Below are positions 42,221-48,129 of a stretch of DNA of 48,129 bases, one piece after another. Source of the stretch: CAZIXN01 sp039180415 (GTDB lineage: Bacteria > Planctomycetota > Phycisphaerae > Phycisphaerales > Phycisphaeraceae); contig JBCDDH010000020.1 of the NCBI GenBank assembly GCA_039180415.1, positions 1-48,129 on the forward strand, written 5' to 3'. The notes under the pieces are model-generated. The model was not told where the DNA came from. It saw only the letters and a list, made by a program, of their open reading frames with translations, and searched no databases. Made by a program: the position numbers and the translations under genes. Every line of letters starts with the position of its first letter. The first letter of the stretch is position 1.

Positions 42221-42523
42221 CCACTCAGCATGATCTTCGGCGACCGATAGCGAAAACGCCACAGCTGATTCGTAAACAACCGTCCAAGGAACACTAGGGT
42301 CTGTTTCACGTTTGCGGGCCCAAGTTAGGTGGACAACCGCAATGCGATCTGAGTCCAGGGCAAAAGCAACATCATCGCAATCCTGGCGTCGACCGATAGC
42401 CGTCGCGTGGACGCCTGAGAGCAAATGGGACGTTGGCAACTCGCGATGCAATTCCGCAAGCAACTTCTCGCTCTCATCCGGATCATCGAGGGGATACCAA
42501 GGCTCTTTCCAAGTAACGACCAT
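42215..42523 (-). CDS. Cassette-encoded protein, 102 residues
   Basis: Not recognised. Soluble: WKEPWYPLDDPDESEKLLAE, VHATAIGRRQDCDDVAFALD, IAVVHLTWARKRETDPSVPW, with an acidic end (EDHAEWA). It may be a small alpha/beta protein. ATG 42523 is three bases after the left core of attC 2 (42526-42532), and its TAA lies in the core of attC 1: the start and stop placements of a gene cassette. Confidence 0.6.
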   Translation of the reverse strand: MVVTWKEPWYPLDDPDESEKLLAELHRELPTSHLLSGVHATAIGRRQDCDDVAFALDSDRIAVVHLTWARKRETDPSVPWTVVYESAVAFSLSVAEDHAEWA

Positions 42524-42525
42524 GG

Positions 42526-42633
42526 GGCTAACGTAAAAGGCTCAGTTACCGGCCGACCGCGGAAGTGGGCTCCAAACCGACCACATCATTTTACTCGCGG
42601 GCGTCGCCGGCCAAGTGCAACCGGTGGTTAGAC
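42526..42633 (-). repeat. attC-like site 2
   Basis: 108 bases from GGCTAAC (42526-42532, minus GTTAGCC) to GTTAGAC (42627-42633, minus GTCTAAC). The arms CGTAAAAGGCTCAGTTACC and GGCGTCGCCGGCCAAGTGC can pair imperfectly around CCGCGG/ACTCGCGGG inner stems. It is about 95% identical to site 4. Confidence 0.8.
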
Positions 42634-42984
42634 CGCTTCCTCAACTGGCTCGCAAGCGTTCTCTGCAAATAGCAAACACTGCCCACGCTTGAACAGATGC
42701 GGCGTGTTCTCGCTCCACCATATCGCGGCCCGTGGAGCGTGCGCCGCCAAACGCTCAAAGGCTAGAGGCGCTTCGACCACGTAGCCGATCTCGGCATCAC
42801 CGCCGCCCAAGAGCGTACGGAGCCAAGTAAGCCACATACTTCTGGGGCCAGTACGAACCCCAAAGCCGCGGGTTGAAGTTAAAGACGGGTAATTGCGATG
42901 CAATGGCAGCGTCATCCCGATCCAAGCCTGCCGGATGTGTTCTGGCGCTTCACCAGGAGGCGTATTGACGATGCGTACCCGCAT
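42628..42984 (-). CDS. Cassette-encoded protein, 118 residues
   Basis: Not recognised. It has an N-terminal region MRVRIVNTPPGEAPEHIRQA, a basic middle (SMWLTWLRTLLGGGDAEIGY, VVEAPLAFERLAAHAPRAAI) and a C-terminal WWSENTPHLFKRGQCLLFAE. Likely soluble. ATG 42984 is three bases past the core of attC 3 (42988-42994); its TAA lies within the core of attC 2. Regulated, if at all, from an upstream cassette or integron promoter. Confidence 0.6.
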   Translation of the reverse strand: MRVRIVNTPPGEAPEHIRQAWIGMTLPLHRNYPSLTSTRGFGVRTGPRSMWLTWLRTLLGGGDAEIGYVVEAPLAFERLAAHAPRAAIWWSENTPHLFKRGQCLLFAENACEPVEEAV

Positions 42985-42987
42985 ACG

Positions 42988-43096
42988 GTCTAACGTAAAA
43001 GGCTAAGTTGCCAGCCGCCCGCGGGAGCAGACTCCCAACCGGTCCGCCGATTATCCGTCGCGGGCGTCACCGGTCAACTGCGGTCGGTGGCTAGGT
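42988..43096 (-). repeat. attC-like site 3
   Basis: 109 bases, GTCTAAC (42988-42994) to GCTAGGT (43090-43096, one base off core consensus), with arms CGTAAAAGGCTAAGTTGCC and GCGTCACCGGTCAACTGCG. It is more divergent than sites 2 and 4 and shares its central part with site 5. Confidence 0.8.
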
Positions 43097-43324
43097 GCCA
43101 TTCTTTGCAGTGGCGATCGGGCCGGCAGGCAACAGGCCATCAACTTTCTCAAAGCAACGCCCGGCTGGCCACCTCACGTCGACGTCTTCAGCGGGATCAA
43201 GGTCAAAGGGTGGCTCGACCACTTCGCCGACACCGAGACCTCTACCCCAACCGTCAAAGTCATTCGGCACCCATGTTGCCGGGTTCTTCTTGACTAAGCT
43301 CCCGATCTCAAACACGCTGGGCAC
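43091..43324 (-). CDS. Cassette-encoded small beta-barrel-like protein, 77 residues
   Basis: Not assigned. FEIGSLVKKNPATWVPNDFD, GWGRGLGVGEVVEPPFD and DVDVRWPAGRCFEKVDGLLP alternate strands with glycine and tryptophan in an SH3/MIB-like way (short G.V..G.V...V.W..G pattern). The start is GTG 43324, overlapping the attC 4 core; a second GTG 12 bases in is possible. The stop TAG lies in the core of attC 3. Confidence 0.5.
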   Translation of the reverse strand: MPSVFEIGSLVKKNPATWVPNDFDGWGRGLGVGEVVEPPFDLDPAEDVDVRWPAGRCFEKVDGLLPAGPIATAKNGT

Positions 43325-43430
43325 CTAACGTAAAAGGCTCAGTTACCGGCCGCCCGCGGAAGTGGGCTCCAAACCGACCACATCATTTTACTCGCGGGCG
43401 TCGCCGGTCAACTGCAGCCGGTGGTTAGGT
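43323..43430 (-). repeat. attC-like site 4
   Basis: 108 bases, ACCTAAC (43323-43329) to GTTAGGT (43424-43430), arms CGTAAAAGGCTCAGTTACC and GCCGGTCAACTGCAGCCGG, both cores perfect to RYYYAAC/GTTRRRY. Confidence 0.85.
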
Positions 43431-43438
43431 CGCTCTTC

Positions 43439-44113
43439 TCAGCTGTAAGTAGACCATTGTCGTCCACCATATTTGGCCTCTGTCTCCGGAAGCGTGGGGA
43501 CGGCGTATGTCGCGAAAGGCCCTTTGCGGGTGAAGATCAAATACCGAATCAAGTCACCCGCGGATTCCAGCAGCCATGCGTGGGCGAGCGGTCCGCAGTC
43601 CAATGGCTCAAAGCCGAGTTGGTCCGAGAGTTCAGAAACGACACGTTTCGCTTCTGCGTCATCGCCCGCCACGAAAACGCATTGACCCGAGTCACGCAGC
43701 GTCTGAGGCGGGTGGTGAAACACCTCCTGGGCCATGGTGTTAAAAGCTTTGACGACTCGCACTTCCGGCACATCCAAAGCGATCTGTTGGCAATAACTCC
43801 GAGTTTCCGGCAGACTAAAAACCTTGTCTTTCGGGATTGGCCTATTTCCACAATCGATCAGAACCTTCCCTGCCAAACCCGAAGTATCCCCCAGCACCTC
43901 AGACGGCAAGGAACGCGGCGTGTAAAAAATCACTTCGCCGAACGCCGCCGCTTCGGCGTTGTCGCCGCCTCGTGTCCCCGCCCCGACCTGGTCCGCCGCC
44001 TCTTGACCACGGGCGGCTTCACGGGAACCGAAGTAGATTTCATGCCCCTGCTCCGCCCAGGCCCCGCCGAGGGAACGAGCCATGTTGCCGATACCAATGG
44101 TTGCGATCTTCAT
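43439..44113 (-). CDS. Cassette-encoded NADP-dependent reductase, F420/NADP-oxidoreductase-like
   Basis: 224 residues. N-terminal Rossmann motif MKIATIGIGNMARSLGGAWA, with HEIYFGSREAARGQ binding the 2'-phosphate of NADP. Then FYTPRSLPSEVLGD, KVLIDCGNRPIP, VKAFNTMAQEVF and QCVFVAGDDAEAKRVV make the fold of NADPH-dependent F420 reductase or related imine reductase proteins. Whether it uses F420 is unknown. ATG 44113 is 12 bases after the core at 44126-44132; an earlier start at 44137 would lie inside that core. The stop TGA is eight bases before attC 4. First complete cassette of the array. Confidence 0.8.
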   Translation of the reverse strand: MKIATIGIGNMARSLGGAWAEQGHEIYFGSREAARGQEAADQVGAGTRGGDNAEAAAFGEVIFYTPRSLPSEVLGDTSGLAGKVLIDCGNRPIPKDKVFSLPETRSYCQQIALDVPEVRVVKAFNTMAQEVFHHPPQTLRDSGQCVFVAGDDAEAKRVVSELSDQLGFEPLDCGPLAHAWLLESAGDLIRYLIFTRKGPFATYAVPTLPETEAKYGGRQWSTYS

Positions 44114-44125
44114 TGTTGTGCCGCG

Positions 44126-44215
44126 ACCTAACGTCAAAGGCTCAGTTGTCAGCCGCCCGCGAATAGCAGACTCGAACCGGTCTTCAAATTATCCGTCGCG
44201 GAGAGTCGGGGTCAA
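44126..44215 (-). repeat. Truncated attC-like site 5
   Basis: Left end ACCTAAC (44126-44132) and arm CGTCAAAGGCTCAGTTGTC are normal and the central part matches site 3 (TTATCCGTCGCGG), but after about 44198 the right arm and RYYYAAC core are not recognisable. The cassette it belonged to has been lost. The remaining 44216-44349 holds nothing recognisable. Confidence 0.65.
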
Positions 44216-44349
44216 GGCCGCGCAGCTACGCTCCCCACGTGTGCAACCACTTCGCCCTCAAACACCGATCCGATGCCGTGGTCGCGGCGCTGTGAGCTGC
44301 GCAGAACAGTAACGCGCGGCCTAGAGCGAGTCTCGCCTCCAATCCCGCA

Positions 44350-47300
44350 TCAACGCCGGCGCCTCCACATCGCCGTCAAGCCGATGAACGCCAGTGCTGC
44401 TCCACCCGGCTCGGGCACCGCAGACCCACCCGAAGAGGATGACGCGGTCGAACCCCAGTTGAGCAAGACCAAGTCCAAGTCACCTTGGTTCACAAAGCCG
44501 TCACCCGTCAGATCACCGCTGCCACTCAGTCCCGCGGTCACGGTATCGCCCCAGTTGAGCAGAACATTATCCAAATCAGCTTGGGACACCTCTCCATCCC
44601 CATTGGAGTCACCGCGGATCACCGTCAGCAGTTCGAGGCCAATGATCTCGCCCAACCCGTTAGTTACGGTATCGACTAAAAACTGATCTCCAAGACCTCC
44701 GCTGAAATCGAGGCCGGAGACCCCAAGCAAGTCAAAGACCGTAGAAGAACCAAAGTTCACCAGTTCGTAAGCATCGCCGACCTGCGGGGTGTAATCACCC
44801 AAAAGCGACAAATCAAGGAAGAAGGAACCGATGCCACCGCTATGGTTGACAGTTAACTGGTCGTATTCCAGCGACTGAGAATCGGAGTTGTCGGTACCGC
44901 CGATTTCAAAATGGATTTCGGTGCCGAACAAGAAGACGCTATCAGAATTCAACGTGAGACTGGCGGCCTCGCCATCCGCAATCGTGATCTTCGGGGCCGT
45001 GAGGCTTGAGATTCCTGCCGATGAAAAAACCTCGGCATTGATCGTGCCGGCAGCATCGAGCGTCCCTTCCAATCGAAACAACCCGCCGGTGCCGTTCACC
45101 GATTGAGCATTTAACGTGCCGCGAGATATCAGTTCGCCCCGGATACTCGCAAAATCTCTGACCTTGATCTCCGAAGCCGTTAGGGCTGAGCCGACGCCAA
45201 CACGAGATGCGGAACCTTGCCACGCCTGGAACGTTCCTGCACCTAAATCTACGGACGCACCATCGTCCAGCATGATGCCTTGGGTCAGCGATAGCCCCGA
45301 GAGGCCGCCACCGATCCGATCGGCGCCCGAGCCCAACACCTCGACGGGGTCGTTGATAGCCCCGGACACATTGAGCGATTCACCGGGGTTGAGGACCAGC
45401 GTGGTCCCGGCGAGATGCTTCTTGCCGGAAACATTGACTACGTTCAGGCCGGCGTCGTGGATAAGCAAGCTTTGATTGGCGACTGCGAGGTTGGTTCCGG
45501 GCGCCAGAACGATGTTCCCTTCTGTGAAATCCAATAGGCCCGACAGGTTCAGTGTGCCCGCGCCGGATGTTAGCTCAAGCGTGCCTCGCACCACTGCACC
45601 TTGATTCAAGTTGAGTGTCCCGCTGCTGTATGTGTACGTGCTGTCTTCACCGACCAACAAGAATTCGGTGTTGTGCGTGCCGCCGTCCAGCACGAACGAA
45701 GACACGCTGGAGTTCTGAAGGCCGAATCTTGAAAGCGCAAGGACCTCGGCCAACCTGAATAATTTATCACCGCCGATCGTGGTGACCGGGGTATCCAAAG
45801 TGCCTCCGTTGAGTGTGTAAGTACCCGACGAGGTGTTGGCTCCGACGGCCAGCCCGACCTGCGCTTCAACAAGGCCCCCGTTTTGCGTGAAGTTGCCCGA
45901 TGCGGCCGGGCCACTGCTTACTGCATTACCAACCGCGAGCCGTTGCGTCGTCAAACGACTAGCTGAAGCGATGTCGCTTATTACGTACGCCCCCGTGCTA
46001 CCGGTTTTGGCTCCGAGGATGACCGTATCTGCATCCACCGTACCGCCGGTATGAGTAAAGGTGCTGCCGGTGCCTCCTTCCCAGCCGACGACGAGTCTGT
46101 TCGTTACGTCGATGCTGCCGCCGCTGAGAGTGACTTCACCGTCGCCGTATCCCCCGACCGTGAAGTGATCGGCTTCGACTTGCGATCCACCGATGATGGC
46201 AAGGGCGCCCTTACTGCCGGGCTTGGCTCCCAGAACCAACCCGTCGGCGGATAGGGTGGCGTTTGCCCCGAACATCGTGTAGCTCGAGTTGTCGTTAAAA
46301 CTACCGACTTCCAGATACTGCGCATCAACAGCGCCACCCCATTGCATGAAATTGCCCCTCCCCGCATAGCCCACGTAAATCCGCTCGGCCGAAACGTTGC
46401 CATCACCCAACTGGTATGTCGTCGATTTGAACGTGCCTGGAGCTGAAGCTTCGGGTCCCAGGATGAGGTCGTTGGTCACCGTCAAGCTGCCGCCGGACTG
46501 CACGATCGAAGCCCCGCTCGGAAAGGGGCCTTCGACGATGAATAGATCCGAAGCTACCGCGTCCGTGCCGGCATTGATGGCGATGTTCGGGTAATCGATG
46601 ATGATGGTGTCGTCGGCAATCGGCAGAGTTGCCCCCGCCCAATTGCTCGCGGTCCCCCAGGGAGCGGTGCTGGTCCCAACCCAGTCACGGTCGGCCGTGG
46701 GCAGAGGCGCGCTGGTTGAAGCAAACGAGAAATTTGGGTCGCCGTTAGGCGAAGCCCGGATCGTATCTGTGATCCAATCCGACACAGCCCTGATGTCTCC
46801 TCCGCCGCTTGCATAGCCTCCACCAATCAACGCCCAGTCGTTCCATCCATCCTTGTACCAAACCGGGCTGCCGGAATCGTGCAGTACCAAGCCATATTCA
46901 AAGTCAACATAATCCCCCGATTGATCATGGTCCCTTGTCACCTGGACCACATCAGCCAATTGCAAATTGGTTCCGTTGCCGCCGGTGATGACATTTCGGC
47001 CGTAACGAAGACCTCTGGGCTGGACACTGCCGTTAAACGGCAGGCCATCGCTGTCCCATTGGGTTGCGGCCTTGCCGTAGCTGGACTTGGTAACGACCTG
47101 CCCCGGCAACGGGTGGACAAAAAGACCAGGTAGCCCATCGCTGAGTACAGGGTTGGCGACCGCGTCCCCCTCGAAGCGAAAGAGCGCTATATCTCGTGGC
47201 AACCCGTTCGTGGGGCCGTCGATCCTCTCAGCAATCGTCCGAACATCCTGATTATCGATCACGACTTTCCCGCCTGGCCCCACGCTGCTGCTTCCATAAT

Positions 47301-47538
47301 GTTGGGCAGTAATGAACCAGTTCGGAGCGACGAGCACGCCGGTGCCAAATCGAACCCCGCTAGACAGTTCGAACGTCACCGTCCAGGCTGGGTCGGGTCG
47401 GTCTTGCGGGAACTCACCGGCGAGCCACCGGACGAAGGAGAGTTGACGGAATGACAACGCGCTGGCGTCCCAAGCAAAACACGAAGCCGCACAGCACATC
47501 GCGACCAGCGCACGCGAATCGAATCGGGCCACACACAT
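44350..47538 (-). CDS. Exported protease / beta-solenoid / dockerin / PEP-CTERM protein
   Basis: 1062 residues. Signal peptide (ALVAMCCAASCFAWDASA) at about 10-27. Next a trypsin-like domain to about 260, with catalytic positions in GVLVAPNWFITAQHYGSS (His), LPRDIALFRFEGD (Asp) and VLHDSGSPVWYKDGW (Ser; GDSGSP altered to HDSGSP). Then about 600 residues of beta-solenoid repeats (GNFTQNGGLVEAQVGLAVGA, GTYTLNGGTLDTPVTTIGG). Two dockerin-like calcium motifs follow (GDSNGDGEVSQADLDNVLLN and GDLTGDGFVNQGDLDLVLLN), and the end is VPEPGGAALAFIGLTAMWRR. ATG 47538 is picked for the GGAG site nine bases upstream; 47571 lacks it. It probably acts on or in the cell surface or matrix. Confidence 0.85.
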   Translation of the reverse strand: MCVARFDSRALVAMCCAASCFAWDASALSFRQLSFVRWLAGEFPQDRPDPAWTVTFELSSGVRFGTGVLVAPNWFITAQHYGSSSVGPGGKVVIDNQDVRTIAERIDGPTNGLPRDIALFRFEGDAVANPVLSDGLPGLFVHPLPGQVVTKSSYGKAATQWDSDGLPFNGSVQPRGLRYGRNVITGGNGTNLQLADVVQVTRDHDQSGDYVDFEYGLVLHDSGSPVWYKDGWNDWALIGGGYASGGGDIRAVSDWITDTIRASPNGDPNFSFASTSAPLPTADRDWVGTSTAPWGTASNWAGATLPIADDTIIIDYPNIAINAGTDAVASDLFIVEGPFPSGASIVQSGGSLTVTNDLILGPEASAPGTFKSTTYQLGDGNVSAERIYVGYAGRGNFMQWGGAVDAQYLEVGSFNDNSSYTMFGANATLSADGLVLGAKPGSKGALAIIGGSQVEADHFTVGGYGDGEVTLSGGSIDVTNRLVVGWEGGTGSTFTHTGGTVDADTVILGAKTGSTGAYVISDIASASRLTTQRLAVGNAVSSGPAASGNFTQNGGLVEAQVGLAVGANTSSGTYTLNGGTLDTPVTTIGGDKLFRLAEVLALSRFGLQNSSVSSFVLDGGTHNTEFLLVGEDSTYTYSSGTLNLNQGAVVRGTLELTSGAGTLNLSGLLDFTEGNIVLAPGTNLAVANQSLLIHDAGLNVVNVSGKKHLAGTTLVLNPGESLNVSGAINDPVEVLGSGADRIGGGLSGLSLTQGIMLDDGASVDLGAGTFQAWQGSASRVGVGSALTASEIKVRDFASIRGELISRGTLNAQSVNGTGGLFRLEGTLDAAGTINAEVFSSAGISSLTAPKITIADGEAASLTLNSDSVFLFGTEIHFEIGGTDNSDSQSLEYDQLTVNHSGGIGSFFLDLSLLGDYTPQVGDAYELVNFGSSTVFDLLGVSGLDFSGGLGDQFLVDTVTNGLGEIIGLELLTVIRGDSNGDGEVSQADLDNVLLNWGDTVTAGLSGSGDLTGDGFVNQGDLDLVLLNWGSTASSSSGGSAVPEPGGAALAFIGLTAMWRRRR

Positions 47539-47613
47539 GTCGAATCTCCGGAAAGAGTAAAAATTACCCACTAGACCTGAATTTCGATTCTACGGTCGGG
47601 TGATCGCACGTCA

Positions 47614-47850
47614 ATGAAAATCGGGGCGTTCGACACGATCAACCGCGAGCACGGGCGGAACACCATCCGGCTCGCGTCGGCGTCGCCGCTGGACCTCCGG
47701 CCGTGTCGGACGTGGCATTTGCGTAGCGATCACCGGAGCCCGCGGTGGACGACGCGATGGGATGAACTGCCGATCGTCCAAACCATGCCCGACCGAATCA
47801 CGGCAAGCTTCCGGCGTCTAACCCCTCCACTGGCACCGGCACCTGCGTGA
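47614..47850 (+). pseudogene. umuC C-terminal remnant (DNA polymerase V-type)
   Basis: AFDTINREHGRNTIRLASA and TWHLRSDHRSPRWTTRWDEL then PIVQ match the C-terminal tail (DUF4113-like) of UmuC. The 5' part, with palm and thumb, is absent: a TGA lies in frame upstream of 47614. The frame continues to 47850 with unrelated residues. Confidence 0.75.
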
Positions 47851-48129
47851 ACCGCAGCCACGACCCCAGGTTGAACACGAACGAAGCGATCGACGCCCAG
47901 AACACCACCCGTGCCACCTAGTGCAGACGCCACGGCCCCAACACCTCCAGCGGATTCAGCAAACCGCGCTGCCGCTAACACCACTGGCAGTCGATCGGGA
48001 TCGCGAGGAAACAACTCACCGGCTTCACTTCCGGGGGGCCGTGAGATGCCCGCGTGGCGGAGCAACAACGCCACCGGCTCGTCGGGGCCCAGCGCCTCCA
48101 CCTTCGCCACCACCTCCGCGGCAATGACC
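47851..48129. other. Degraded unassigned coding remnant at window end
   Basis: 279 bases with no supported intact gene. On the minus strand, a broken frame reads NPLEVLGPWRLH-stop-VARVVFWASIASFVFNLGSW, hydrophobic and membrane-like, which suggests a frameshifted transporter-type remnant; upstream residues VVAKVEALGPDEPVALLLR appear in another frame. Not identified. Confidence 0.3.

Larger units (their letters stand above)
41785..44215 (-). mobile_element. Integron gene-cassette array lacking a visible integrase
   Basis: Five small minus-strand genes are separated by four attC-like sites of about 86-109 bases and preceded by a fifth, truncated one. Each full site has RYYYAAC next to the stop of the gene before it and GTTRRRY just before the start of the next gene, the normal cassette order. 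In three cassettes the stop codon lies inside the core. No integron integrase is present between 44216 and 48129 on the upstream side, so this fits a cluster of attC sites lacking the integrase (CALIN) or the far end of a longer array. Confidence 0.8.

Noticed and set aside
43421..44131. Plus-strand 236-residue frame over the F420-reductase-like cassette
   Set aside because: The minus strand has a clean Rossmann protein with cassette-type borders; the plus frame has no recognised domain.
42135..44132. CRISPR array from the repeated blocks
   Set aside because: Repeats are about 108 bases with inverted arms and the spacers are whole genes of 230-700 bases; this is attC architecture.
47612..47640. 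A third tRNA-Pro att copy (AATCGGGGCG..)
   Set aside because: Only ten bases match; the following sequence is umuC code and lacks the T-arm and anticodon arm.

Overview
The window looks like a chromosomal segment of a high-GC planctomycete, most likely of the Phycisphaerae type. This is an inference from several things: very GC-rich core genes, secreted proteins ending in PEP-CTERM-like tails (positions 13377-14285 and 44350-47538), a dockerin-bearing exported protein, PadR regulators paired with HAAS/permease-prefix membrane proteins, and a cbb3 oxidase whose CcoN and CcoO are fused. No rRNA gene, no complete tRNA gene and no CRISPR array was seen.

Positions 1-20110 are ordinary chromosome: a CLC-type chloride protein cut by the window edge, rnpA, a YihY-family membrane protein, a GH43 glycosidase, a small P-loop kinase, an ArsR regulator with a divergent zinc-less alcohol dehydrogenase, an isolated atpD, a PadR regulator with two paralogous membrane-anchored proteins, a sulfotransferase, a secreted cyclophilin, the ergothioneine pair egtB/egtD, a TlyA-like methyltransferase, an MFS transporter and an outer-membrane protein. 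Several intergenic regions carry clear palindromes that fit the neighbouring regulators.

Positions 20111-30169 hold one compact cbb3 oxidase locus: an Rrf2 regulator, ccoNO (fused), ccoQ, a one-haem ccoP, ccoG, ccoH, a SafE-like membrane protein, ccoI and ccoS. Most junctions overlap by a few bases, so the locus is probably transcribed together. It encodes the enzyme plus its copper and iron-sulfur assembly factors.

From 30151 the window becomes accessory. Two decayed 3' halves of a tRNA-Pro(TGG), at 30151-30195 and 33941-33987, bracket a 3.8-kb segment of different composition. It encodes a small Cys-Cys peptide, a flavoprotein with a C-terminal cysteine, an MFS exporter and a SigZ-like ECF sigma factor with a six-cysteine tail. 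I read this as a thiol- or metalloid-sensing export module. A decayed tyrosine integrase, an excisionase-like gene, a RuvC-like nuclease and a two-gene HTH module follow.

From 37351 there are AT-richer or orphan genes, IS5-family debris, a duplicated zinc-ribbon-like fragment on either side of a 973-residue exported protein, and then (41785-44215, minus strand) an array of attC-like recombination sites separating five small genes. This is an integron gene-cassette array without an integrase in view. The window ends with a large exported protease/beta-solenoid/dockerin/PEP-CTERM protein and remnants including a umuC tail.
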